Source: a virus
Strand: one strand, 5' to 3'
DNA: 52,258 bases
IMG/VR virus record: IMGVR_UViG_3300018412_000021
Location: 1 to 52,258 of that record
Part shown: piece by piece, positions 24,054 to 31,629 of the stretch
Position numbering within the stretch: position 1 is the first letter of the stretch
Layout: every line of letters starts with the position of its first letter
Made by a program: the position numbers and the translations under genes
The notes under the pieces: generated by a model
What the model saw: the letters and a program-made list of their open reading frames with translations, nothing else
What the model was told of the DNA's origin: nothing
Databases searched by the model: none

Positions 24054-26168
24054 TCAATGCACCTCGCACCAACTCTTACCAACCAAACCTTCTCCCGCTA
24101 ATTCTACTTTCAATTGTAGGAACTGTCCAGCCTTTTCAATAGCCTTTTCAATCATTTTAGCCACTTCAGGGGCGATGACTTCATCACACTCGTATTCCAA
24201 CTCATCGTGCATGTAGCCAATCCTCCGCACTACAAAACCTTTATAGGTGTAGTATGGTTTACGATCTTTCCAGTGCAAACCTCCGAGCCACAAGTCCATG
24301 AAGCAACCAGCATAGTCCATTACAATACCGCCACAACTCTGGAAGATTGTATTCAACAAAGCACTCTTCTTCCGAGTACGCAGAATACGACCATCAATAG
24401 CTGGCAAGAACTTCCCTTGTCCTTTTGTCTCCCAATACTTCTCCAGACTGTCCCTCAATCCCTTAACAGCGGGGTTGGCTTCCCAGAAAGCGTTCAGCTT
24501 GTCATTACCCATCTTCTCCGGTAGTCCGAGAGTGCTTGCTACTTTAGGGCCACCAGCCCCATACAAAATGGCGTAAAATCCGTTCTTACTGCGGTCACGG
24601 TAGGGCTTGAACACAGGATCATCCTTGCTAAACGCTGGGTCAGACAGGTCAAACTGCTCAACTTCTTTCAGATGCCCAAAGAAAGCAATGGCATTCTTGG
24701 AGTGTGGGTCGCCATTCAAGAGTTCGTCAGCGGTAACACCATTGTCATATCGGTAACTGTAGTGTCCCATCACACGCCCCTCCAGAGCAGCAGCGTCACC
24801 AGCGGCAATAAGCATCCCATCTTCCGAAGTCCAGAGACTCCGAAACTCTTTCCCCAACAAAACCTTCTCTGAAGCCTTGGGCACGTTCACAACTGTTTTG
24901 TGTTTCTGTCTGTGCGTACTAGCAATCCCTGTACGTCCAGCACCGATGCGTCCGTCCTTTTGTAGTCGTGGATTATCCAACCAGCCTTGTAGCACAGATA
25001 GTCGGTTACGCAGACTCAGCCACTTGACTACTAGCTTCACAATATCCCCCTCCATCCTCATCAAGTTTGGACATATCTTGCCTGTGTCCTGAATCTTTGG
25101 GGATGTTTCAACCAATTTCCGTGTCTTCGGGTCACGCATAGGCTTCCCATCGGGGCCACGTTGGAAGTTATAGAATGTCGGCTTCCAACCCTGTGAGAGA
25201 AACCAGTCTTTCATCTGGTCTTGGTTAGCCATCTCCATTGGCAGCTTAACATCTAACATACTGCCAGCAGCAACAGGATACTGTTTCCCGTAGAACTCCC
25301 ACAGCCCACTTTTCTCATCCAAAACACCACTGTGTTTTTCAACAAACTTTTCCCAAGCAGATGAATATGTGCCATCTTTCTTGAAAGGTTTTGCAGGCAT
25401 TGTGTAGAACTTCTCTTCTGACTTCTTCAATGCCCTTGGTGGTAGTTGTGGCTCTACTTCTGCACGAATTTCCTCCATCATGCCTATGATACGGTCTTTG
25501 AGTGCCAGTGCTGCATCAATATCAAACTTCCAACCAGTGAGTTCTTGGCAAGACATTAGATAGAAAGATTTCTGTCCACACTTGAATGCTTGTGTAGCCT
25601 CAAATGGCTTCCCATACATCTCTTTCCACTCTTTCTCAAGGTAGCGCAAAATCAAGATATTGACTTCGACATCACGTTCACAATATGTGTCCATCTTCGG
25701 GTGGTACTGCATGAACTCTGCACCCTTAGGGCTGTTCTTATCAATCAGTCCAAGGTCAATACACTCTTGACGCCAATCAATCTTCTCCAGTCCAAGAATC
25801 TCACCAAAATAGGCAACACTATGTCCAGCCCTATCTGGATTCAAGAACATAGATAGGTAGAACGTATCAATATACTGAACAGGCTTACCACAAAGTTTAT
25901 CAGGCCCAACAGCGAAATCAATATCCATGAGATTGAGGAGAACAAAAATGTCGTACCCAAGGCCGTTGTGGAAGACAACATTCGGATTATCGTAACCAGC
26001 AACCCACTTAATGAACTTCTGTTTTGCTTCTCTGTCTTTGAAAGGGTTTAATTTCAACCGCTTTGTTTCATCATCTAGGTCAATCAGACACAAAGACCAA
26101 ATCTTTGTTGACTCGAAGACAAAACCATCTGCTTCCAAGTCAAGAGTAAATCCGTTGCCAACGCTCAT
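24054..26168 (-). CDS. Family A DNA polymerase with 3'-5' exonuclease
   Basis: 704 residues, similar in length to T7 gp5. Exonuclease: LDLEADGF (D10, E12), YDIFVLLN and TYCERDVEVN near residue 170. Polymerase: motif A GDAAALEGRVMGHY (usual form DxSxLELR), motif B RDRSKNGFYAILYGAG and motif C YMHDELEYE near residue 655. It should copy the phage genome with proofreading. A thioredoxin-like protein is encoded elsewhere in the same cluster, but no thioredoxin-binding loop can be assigned here. ATG after AGGAGAGAAG. Confidence 0.93.
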   Translation of the reverse strand: MSVGNGFTLDLEADGFVFESTKIWSLCLIDLDDETKRLKLNPFKDREAKQKFIKWVAGYDNPNVVFHNGLGYDIFVLLNLMDIDFAVGPDKLCGKPVQYIDTFYLSMFLNPDRAGHSVAYFGEILGLEKIDWRQECIDLGLIDKNSPKGAEFMQYHPKMDTYCERDVEVNILILRYLEKEWKEMYGKPFEATQAFKCGQKSFYLMSCQELTGWKFDIDAALALKDRIIGMMEEIRAEVEPQLPPRALKKSEEKFYTMPAKPFKKDGTYSSAWEKFVEKHSGVLDEKSGLWEFYGKQYPVAAGSMLDVKLPMEMANQDQMKDWFLSQGWKPTFYNFQRGPDGKPMRDPKTRKLVETSPKIQDTGKICPNLMRMEGDIVKLVVKWLSLRNRLSVLQGWLDNPRLQKDGRIGAGRTGIASTHRQKHKTVVNVPKASEKVLLGKEFRSLWTSEDGMLIAAGDAAALEGRVMGHYSYRYDNGVTADELLNGDPHSKNAIAFFGHLKEVEQFDLSDPAFSKDDPVFKPYRDRSKNGFYAILYGAGGPKVASTLGLPEKMGNDKLNAFWEANPAVKGLRDSLEKYWETKGQGKFLPAIDGRILRTRKKSALLNTIFQSCGGIVMDYAGCFMDLWLGGLHWKDRKPYYTYKGFVVRRIGYMHDELEYECDEVIAPEVAKMIEKAIEKAGQFLQLKVELAGEGLVGKSWCEVH

Positions 26169-26179
26169 CTTCTCTCCTC

Positions 26180-27814
26180 TTAAAAATCTACGTCATTGAA
26201 CTCATCCTCAGATAGTAGCACTTCCCAACTCTCATCGTCAATCTTGAATGTGTCAGCTACACCTAAATAAGACCAAGGACGGTTCTTCAACACTGTAAGG
26301 CGTACACGCCCACGGCTCCTGTCAGGTAAAATCTCCGGCTCCAGACCGATAATAACAAAACTCAATTGTTCCAGAGCCGCACTACCTCTCATCATCTCCT
26401 TTGAGACTTGCACCCAATACGGCTTTGGCTCTTCCCCCTCTTTCACTCTAGGAGCTTTGAATTGTTCTGCTGCACTGCGGTTAATGTGGCTAACTGCAAT
26501 GATGCAAACATCGTTGGCAGCACAAAAAGCAGCAAGCTCTGTCATAACCATGTCTAGCTCTTTACGCTCGTCTTTTACTGCACTACCAGAAATCACAAGG
26601 CTTAGGTGGTCTAGAATGATAAAATTACACCCCTCAACCAAGTGCATGTGTTTAATCTTCGCCATTAACTCACTAATGGGAAGACTGCCGAAGTGGCCCA
26701 ACATAACAAGCTGGTCGTTATCCACAATCTCTTTGTACGCCTTTTCAATAGCTTCTCGACTAGCCACACCTAGAGGGTTATTCTTAAACTCAAGGTAGTT
26801 TACTTTCAGTTTAGATGCTATCAAGCGTTGAATAGTTTCTTTATTAGTTTCTTCTAGGTAAATCATACCTAGCTTTTCATTCGCTTCCATAAACGCTGAA
26901 GCAAAGATAGAACAGACTGTACTCTTACCAACACCACTAGGGCTGGTCAATAGAACTAGCTCGCGTGTACGAAAACCATGTAGCTTGGCCATCAGTTTTG
27001 GGAAACTGTTTACATAAATACCCTCTGGCCGAGGTTCAAGCAAGTAATCTAAGTCTAAGTCAGCAGCCTTTACAATCTTCTCAGAAGAATATGGTCTACG
27101 TCCGAACTGCACCAGTTTAGCTAAGTCTTGAGAACGACCAGCTTGCATATAATCAGAGGCGTCTTTAAAACCCTCGTCTGGTGTTACCGTAAAGAGGGAC
27201 ATACCACTACCTACAAGTGCGTTAGCCACTGCCTCACGCGCCTCATGCCCTTTGACAATCTTTTTCGCCGCCTCTGCTGGCGTACAGTGGTCGTCATCGA
27301 AGTAAATTGTCAAAGCATCGTGACTTGTTACATAGGCTTCGTTGTGAAGGATTGACTCTACAGCATTAGCAGTGCCCATAGGAATAGAAGCAACTAGCGG
27401 CTCGATACCCTCATACTTTGTTCCTTTTACACTATCAACACCAGCTTGCCAGACTGAAAGCATATCCCATTGGCCTTCTGTGATGGTCAGGTTATTACGC
27501 TTACGATTCTGAGTTTCTGCTACATTCTGCCCGAACAGCTTATTCCCAATGGTAACACTGCCCACTGTTGTCCAGTGATAATCTTCTTCTTTTGCTTTAG
27601 TCAAGTCTTGTTTAGAGTAACCAGTGACTTTTCCCTTTTGGTTGTAAGAAGGGAAGTAAATGGCTTCAGGTGTTTTACCGTCTTGTTGGGATACAGCCAC
27701 CTTAACACCAAAACGCTCTAGGGTTTCTTTACGAATACCTCGCTCCGGTACATCAACACTTTTAAGTGATTGCACGTCCGCTAGTGTTTCTTTTGGAACA
27801 TATTTCTCTGACAT
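26180..27814 (-). CDS. TOPRIM primase-helicase (T7 gp4-like, no N-terminal zinc domain)
   Basis: 544 residues from ATG 27814 (GAGGAG 5 bases before); a longer frame to 27862 lacks support. The TOPRIM region lies at ~105-220 (NNLTITEGQWDMLSVWQ with the catalytic Glu; ALTIYFDDDH). The RecA-like ring helicase follows: Walker A TSPSGVGKST near residue 300 and Walker B NFIILDHLSLV, then SHINRS and VLKNRPW. It unwinds the fork and primes. The Cys4 zinc domain at the start of T7 gp4 is missing; a separate 59-residue Cys/His protein is encoded just upstream. Confidence 0.9.
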   Translation of the reverse strand: MSEKYVPKETLADVQSLKSVDVPERGIRKETLERFGVKVAVSQQDGKTPEAIYFPSYNQKGKVTGYSKQDLTKAKEEDYHWTTVGSVTIGNKLFGQNVAETQNRKRNNLTITEGQWDMLSVWQAGVDSVKGTKYEGIEPLVASIPMGTANAVESILHNEAYVTSHDALTIYFDDDHCTPAEAAKKIVKGHEAREAVANALVGSGMSLFTVTPDEGFKDASDYMQAGRSQDLAKLVQFGRRPYSSEKIVKAADLDLDYLLEPRPEGIYVNSFPKLMAKLHGFRTRELVLLTSPSGVGKSTVCSIFASAFMEANEKLGMIYLEETNKETIQRLIASKLKVNYLEFKNNPLGVASREAIEKAYKEIVDNDQLVMLGHFGSLPISELMAKIKHMHLVEGCNFIILDHLSLVISGSAVKDERKELDMVMTELAAFCAANDVCIIAVSHINRSAAEQFKAPRVKEGEEPKPYWVQVSKEMMRGSAALEQLSFVIIGLEPEILPDRSRGRVRLTVLKNRPWSYLGVADTFKIDDESWEVLLSEDEFNDVDF

Positions 27815-27848
27815 ATCTTCTCCTCGCTTCTCCTTGAAATACCCCACC

Positions 27849-28031
27849 TCAATCCTCCACACTAATCATAGAACATCCTGTGTCCGGTAAGTGAAATTCT
27901 TCATACGGATTACCAATATAACACAATTCACTCTCTTTGTCTATAGTCTTTTCTTTAAGAAATTGTTTCTTATCTTCTTCCACTTTGTTTTTGTTGGATT
28001 TTTGAAAATTCTTAGCTACCTGATTTTTCAT
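27849..28031 (-). CDS. Small basic hypothetical protein
   Basis: 60 residues from ATG 28031, which overlaps the previous TGA and follows AAGGAGG. Starts MKNQVAKNFQKSNKNKVEED and is Lys-rich; two Cys near the C-terminus (ELCYIGNP, DTGCSM). Upstream of the primase-helicase. Function unknown. Confidence 0.55.
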   Translation of the reverse strand: MKNQVAKNFQKSNKNKVEEDKKQFLKEKTIDKESELCYIGNPYEEFHLPDTGCSMISVED

Positions 28032-28207
28032 TCGCCACCCTCCTTTCCACAATAAATACATTTAGCCCAAGAATCTCCAGAACCATCCCAACCATACACC
28101 TTCCACTTATGGCCATCCTCTTCACATTCATGTGGAGGGGTGGTTTTCCAAACATCATAACCCGGAAGGCTAGATGTTGGTGTTTGTTCAGATAGATTGT
28201 GTTTCAC
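28028..28207 (-). CDS. Small zinc-ribbon-like protein
   Basis: 59 residues, GTG start at 28207 with GGAGAAG before it; it overlaps the end of the previous gene in another frame. C-terminal part reads PPHECEEDGHKWKVYGW and WAKCIYCGKEGGE, with Cys/His and CxxC that could hold one zinc ion. The following gene overlaps by ATGA. Could bind DNA or help the zinc-less primase, but that is inference. Confidence 0.55.
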   Translation of the reverse strand: MKHNLSEQTPTSSLPGYDVWKTTPPHECEEDGHKWKVYGWDGSGDSWAKCIYCGKEGGE

Positions 28208-28568
28208 CTGCTTCTCCAGATAAGGCGTTAATCTTAGCTTGCACGTCGTCTACCCATTGCTGGCAATCCTTTAGTGCTTGAATCTCTGCTTCTTTCAGTG
28301 CTTCCAACACTTCTGGGTAAACTTTATACCAATTCTTGACAAGCCACTCAAGGACAGCTTTATTCAAGGCTTCAGGACTCTCCCAATAGTTTTTACCCCC
28401 GTGTGACTGCTGCCCACACCGTTGAAACTTAGGTGCAACACTGTGTACTAGTGAGATTCTGAATGAATCGTTTTGGTATCTCGGCCCTTTGATGAGATTG
28501 TTCCAAGACTCCACATCTTCCACAACACGCTTCTTGTTCTCCCACGTTTTCAGTAAATCATTAGTCAT
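28188..28568 (-). CDS. Hypothetical protein
   Basis: 126 residues, ATG after AAGGGGATTATTT. Helical with Trp-rich segments (VLEWLVKNWYKVYPEVLEAL) and a final acidic helix. No family recognised. Confidence 0.6.
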   Translation of the reverse strand: MTNDLLKTWENKKRVVEDVESWNNLIKGPRYQNDSFRISLVHSVAPKFQRCGQQSHGGKNYWESPEALNKAVLEWLVKNWYKVYPEVLEALKEAEIQALKDCQQWVDDVQAKINALSGEAGETQSI

Positions 28569-28597
28569 AAATAATCCCCTTAAAATCGTTTAACCTC

Positions 28598-28618
28598 GCA
28601 CCCTGTGGGGTAGGGTGC
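28598..28618 (-). other. Intergenic hairpin
   Basis: GCACCCT / AGGGTGC perfect 7-base stem with a 7-base loop in the 96-base gap between two minus-strand genes. There is no T-run after it on either strand, so it is not a standard terminator. It may be a processing or regulatory element. Confidence 0.4.
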
Positions 28619-28664
28619 TTGCCACCCTTAAAGCACGTTTTACCCCTTTATTTCCCTACTATCT

Positions 28665-28913
28665 CTAGTTTTCGTCTCGTTCCTGTAGCCACTCCCGAAT
28701 CATCTCCTCGTCAATGATGTCCAGTTGCACAAGTTTACCAACAATCTCGTGTCTGTGCAACCCATCAAAAGCTATATCTTCAAGAAACTTCACAGCAATA
28801 TCTTCCGCTTCTTTTTGTGTCAGATACTCTTCAGAGATAGAGGCACTATTTGTTTCCACACAAACATCAATGTATTTATTGTGTTGTCCGCATGTCCTTA
28901 CATTGATTTCCAT
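28665..28913 (-). CDS. Hypothetical protein
   Basis: 82 residues from ATG 28913 (AGGGG 8 bases before); the ATG at 28919 is too close to the ribosome site. Beta-rich N-terminus (MEINVRTCGQHNKYIDVCVE), then helices. Function unknown. Confidence 0.55.
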   Translation of the reverse strand: MEINVRTCGQHNKYIDVCVETNSASISEEYLTQKEAEDIAVKFLEDIAFDGLHRHEIVGKLVQLDIIDEEMIREWLQERDEN

Positions 28914-28915
28914 AA

Positions 28916-29290
28916 TCATTTCCCCTCTGGACGTTTAGTAAGGGTCTGATCCCAATGCTTCACATCTGGTTTCTTGAGGATCAAGAAACCAGATGTGGCA
29001 GTGTCGCCACCGGCTAGACCCCAATAATTTGTACGCAACTCAGGCCGCCCTGTATAGAGATAGACAACCCCACCCGACCACATAGCAGCATATTTCCACT
29101 CATCTTCGATCAGTTCCCAAGGAATGTTAAGAGAGTAGTCTTGCTCTTTGATGCGGTAATCCATGAGCATCCAGTCCCAATTCGGTTCACCACCCTTAGG
29201 TAGGGTAATCCACCCATAACCGTTATTAAACTCAATCTCTTCACCATCCAAATAAGCCTGCATCACCTTAATCTTATCTGCTGTGTTCAT
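28916..29290 (-). CDS. Hypothetical protein
   Basis: 124 residues, ATG after AAGGGGATGATAC. Starts MNTADKIKVMQAYLDGEEIE, then Trp-rich segments (WITLPKGGEPNWDWMLMDYR). The start resembles small phage proteins that open with 'DKIKVMQAY.DG'. Function unknown. Confidence 0.6.
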   Translation of the reverse strand: MNTADKIKVMQAYLDGEEIEFNNGYGWITLPKGGEPNWDWMLMDYRIKEQDYSLNIPWELIEDEWKYAAMWSGGVVYLYTGRPELRTNYWGLAGGDTATSGFLILKKPDVKHWDQTLTKRPEGK

Positions 29291-29293
29291 GTA

Positions 29294-29623
29294 TCATCCC
29301 CTTAGATTGGATAAATCATATTGTTCACGATTAATCCAGTTTACACCATGTTCGGTGTCACTGTGGAGGCGTTCAAGCCGTTCAATCTCTTTTTCCACCT
29401 CCATTTTGTTATACAAAGGAGGAGAATCCTTCCATACGAAGTGCAAGAAGTATCCCACATTGTAGGGTTCATTATCCTCTAGCCACTCAAGGTTGTCAAT
29501 CCCATGTGCATAGGCTACACGATAGGTGGTGGTGCCGTGAGGGAGCTTGTTGTATAAATACTTACCTTCACGGTGAAACTTATCTGTTGTCACTAGAACG
29601 TATATGCCATTGTCAGCACTCAT
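29294..29623 (-). CDS. Conserved phage protein (MSADNGIY family)
   Basis: 109 residues, ATG after AGGAGAATTAAG. The opening MSADNGIYVLVTTD and the later TYRVAYAHGIDNLEW recur in many phages. Function not known to me. Confidence 0.65.
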   Translation of the reverse strand: MSADNGIYVLVTTDKFHREGKYLYNKLPHGTTTYRVAYAHGIDNLEWLEDNEPYNVGYFLHFVWKDSPPLYNKMEVEKEIERLERLHSDTEHGVNWINREQYDLSNLRG

Positions 29624-29624
29624 C

Positions 29625-29831
29625 TTAATTCTCCTTTAGCTCTTTCTCAATCTGGTACATTTCTTTACCCTTCAACTCTACCACCACCCAAGTGTTGTTG
29701 TCAAGCAGCTTCTCAACGATGTAGTTCTTAGGGTTGTTGCCAAAGGCTACGAGGCGAACGGATACGTCTACAGGATGTTTGTGTAGAGTGGTCTTTCCTG
29801 TCTTTTTGTTCGTGATCCTGTAGCGTTTCAT
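29625..29831 (-). CDS. Hypothetical protein
   Basis: 68 residues from ATG 29831, with GAGGGGAAG before it. Starts MKRYRITNKKTGKTTLHKHP, basic, with a beta-rich middle and helical end (MYQIEKELKEN). Function unknown. Confidence 0.55.
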   Translation of the reverse strand: MKRYRITNKKTGKTTLHKHPVDVSVRLVAFGNNPKNYIVEKLLDNNTWVVVELKGKEMYQIEKELKEN

Positions 29832-29833
29832 AA

Positions 29834-30367
29834 TCAACTTCCCCTCAATTGGTTTTCTGTTGGTATGACTCCCCGACTAGCGAAGATTTCTTTAATGTCA
29901 CCCAGCACAATTGGTTTGTAATTAACATTCTCACAGCTTACACTGAAATAGTGAGGGTTGTCAACATTATTTGAATGCGTGTGGCCGTGTACGGATAAAG
30001 CCCTGTAAAGCTCATGCGGATGGATAGGCGCATGAGACAACCAAAACCCCCAACGCTTTGTGATGCCATAGAATTGAACATTATCGAACTGTTGACAATA
30101 AGGCACCAGAGTCTTGTGGTCGTGATTACCTAAACAAATCACCACTTGGTTGAAGTATTTAGAATACACATCAATTCTCCAGAGAGCTTCGGGTCCGAGG
30201 ATAATATCACCAAGCAACCAGATGTTATCTCGTTTACTCTTACCACTTAGAATATTCTGGTGGATGGTTTCGTTATGCTCTTCTAGCGAAGAGAACTCAG
30301 TTCTAAATTTCTCATGGATACCGCGATGGTCGAAATGTGTATCACCAATAAACCATACTTTACTCAT
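29834..30367 (-). CDS. Calcineurin-like phosphoesterase
   Basis: 177 residues, ATG with AGGAGGTAAGTTAA before it. Complete metallophosphatase set: FIGDTHFDHRGI, WLLGDIILGP, VICLGNHDHK, WLSHAPIHP and SVHGHTHSNN. Similar to small phage phosphodiesterases. It is the first gene of the whole minus-strand replication unit and is expressed directly from the promoter at 30400-30429. Substrate unknown. Confidence 0.85.
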   Translation of the reverse strand: MSKVWFIGDTHFDHRGIHEKFRTEFSSLEEHNETIHQNILSGKSKRDNIWLLGDIILGPEALWRIDVYSKYFNQVVICLGNHDHKTLVPYCQQFDNVQFYGITKRWGFWLSHAPIHPHELYRALSVHGHTHSNNVDNPHYFSVSCENVNYKPIVLGDIKEIFASRGVIPTENQLRGS

Positions 30368-30399
30368 TTAACTTACCTCCTCACATTTGATTTTCAAAC

Positions 30400-30429
30400 A
30401 CTATACCACGTTTAATCCAAGCCTGTCAA
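30400..30429 (-). promoter_or_regulatory. Main minus-strand promoter of replication region
   Basis: Minus strand TTGACA (30429-30424), 18 bases, TATAGT (30405-30400). The consensus -35 is perfect. It is divergent from the plus promoter 34 bases away. Confidence 0.75.
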
Positions 30430-30462
30430 TGCCTAACCCGAACAACCTGTTTTACAACCTAC

Positions 30463-30491
30463 TTGACTTTTCAGGTTCTATTTGATACAAT
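30463..30491 (+). promoter_or_regulatory. Promoter of the structured RNA
   Basis: TTGACT (30463-30468), 17 bases, TACAAT (30486-30491). Predicted start about 30498, four bases before the closing helix of the RNA candidate. Confidence 0.7.
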
Positions 30492-30497
30492 ACTAAA

Positions 30498-30940
30498 GTA
30501 AATCCCAATCTCTAACCGTAAGGACATTGGTTGGGTGAGCACAGAGTTTGTCGGGACTACTACGTTTGGCTCTGTGTGATTTGTGTAAAAGGAATGGTAC
30601 TAGACACAACCGTAGCTCGAAATCTGAAATCGGTGTACTGGCACTCGTGTAAGGAGTGAATGACAGATAGGAACAGCAGCTTACCATGATCTGTTCCCCA
30701 CCCAAGAAGAATCCTACAACTTCTTGGGAGTCCTGTAAAGGATAATCTAACCTCGTCTGAATTGGGATGGCAGAAATGCTTCTGTAGGTCAGTCAGTGGG
30801 AAGATTGGATATGAGCCTATATTCTCTCGAAGCAGTGTTGGCCGCAGGGTTGACAGGGGTAGATTCATAGTCTATCTTATACTGTATGGGAGGGTATAGG
30901 GTAGCTCTATCCAAATCTTCCTGAACTGATTGGGATGATT
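30498..30940 (+). ncRNA. Large structured non-coding RNA candidate
   Basis: About 440 nt without a plausible ORF. Perfect or near-perfect helices: closing stem ATCCCAATC/GATTGGGAT (30502-30510 with 30928-30936); CTAACC/GGTTGG (30512-30517, 30529-30534); CACAGAG/CTCTGTG (30540, 30570); TTGTGT/ACACAA (30581, 30604); CACTC/GAGTG (30642, 30654); GGAACAG/CTGTTCC (30670, 30691); CCCAAGAAG/CTTCTTGGG (30701, 30720); CAGAA/TTCTG (30771, 30780); a 16-pair helix with two bulges (30799-30815 with 30905-30921); and CCTATA/TATAGG (30816, 30895). A promoter starts just upstream. A GTG-start nuclease gene follows at 30976. It does not fit a group I intron or tRNA; it recalls large phage RNAs such as GOLLD or ROOL in style only. 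Confidence 0.75.
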
Positions 30941-30975
30941 ATACTTATAAGTAATATTTATTAGGAGAGGTAGAA

Positions 30976-31509
30976 GTGAAATTATATGAATACATGATAA
31001 TGAGAAATGGTGTAGGTAAGAACGGAGGTATAAAGTCCTCATTGTCATCAAAAGAGTTTCAACTTTTAGGAATCAACAATTCCAAAGGTTGGGCTAGGAA
31101 GAATAAGAATCTAGAGATTTCTGATACTCTGTTAAAGCAACTTCTTGTGTTTGCAAATAACAACAAAATTCAAAATAGCAAATCATTACAACGATTACAG
31201 ACTAATTTTAGTTCAGCGGATAATAAATTCTTGTATCTTATGTATAATGACACCAATAAAATCCATAAAATAGGGATAAGTGTTGATCCTCAAAAGAGAT
31301 CAAGGGCGCTATCTTCTTCCAGCGGTTTAAGGGTCACGTTGAAGGCTATGTGGAAAGTCGATCTGTATGCAAGGGATGTTGAAAGGTCTTTACATCACAG
31401 CCTTAAGGATTTCCGCACACTTGGAGAATGGTTTGACTTGACTTCTATTGAGACTGTAGTACCCTTAGTAGAAAGTCTCATACCTTGTCAGTTTAAGAGG
31501 ATAGTCTAA
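30976..31509 (+). CDS. T5orf172/MUG113-type GIY-YIG-like protein
   Basis: 177 residues, GTG start with AGGAGAGG before it. The C-terminal ~85 residues read FLYLMYNDTNKIHKIGIS, then DPQKRSRAL, VERSLHHSLKDFRTLGEWF, the T5orf172 domain of the GIY-YIG nuclease group. N-terminal part is basic (KNGGIKSSLSSKEFQLLG) and may bind DNA. It may be a homing-type nuclease. It is the first protein gene after the structured RNA and probably on the same transcript. Confidence 0.78.
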   Translation: MKLYEYMIMRNGVGKNGGIKSSLSSKEFQLLGINNSKGWARKNKNLEISDTLLKQLLVFANNNKIQNSKSLQRLQTNFSSADNKFLYLMYNDTNKIHKIGISVDPQKRSRALSSSSGLRVTLKAMWKVDLYARDVERSLHHSLKDFRTLGEWFDLTSIETVVPLVESLIPCQFKRIV

Positions 31510-31571
31510 GGAGGTTGCTACCCAGAATTTACTCACCAAAGGATAGGATAATATAAATACTATAATACCTA

Positions 31572-31600
31572 TTGACATAACACCCACTTACTAATACCAT
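31572..31600 (+). promoter_or_regulatory. Promoter before UvrD-like helicase
   Basis: TTGACA (31572-31577), 17 bases, TACCAT (31595-31600). It is preceded by AATACCTA, the same bases as before the promoter at 38675. Confidence 0.65.
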
Positions 31601-31629
31601 CTCTACATTACTTACCAAAGGAGGTGCTT

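Noticed and set aside
30493-30868. Minus-strand frames of 70 and 102 codons across the structured RNA
   Set aside because: No ribosome site, unlikely composition, and they run against the promoter and helices seen on the plus strand.
30498-30940. Group I intron for this region
   Set aside because: GACTA and TAGTC segments exist but are 300 bases apart, there is no P1 guide or exon to join, and no reading frame is restored by removal.
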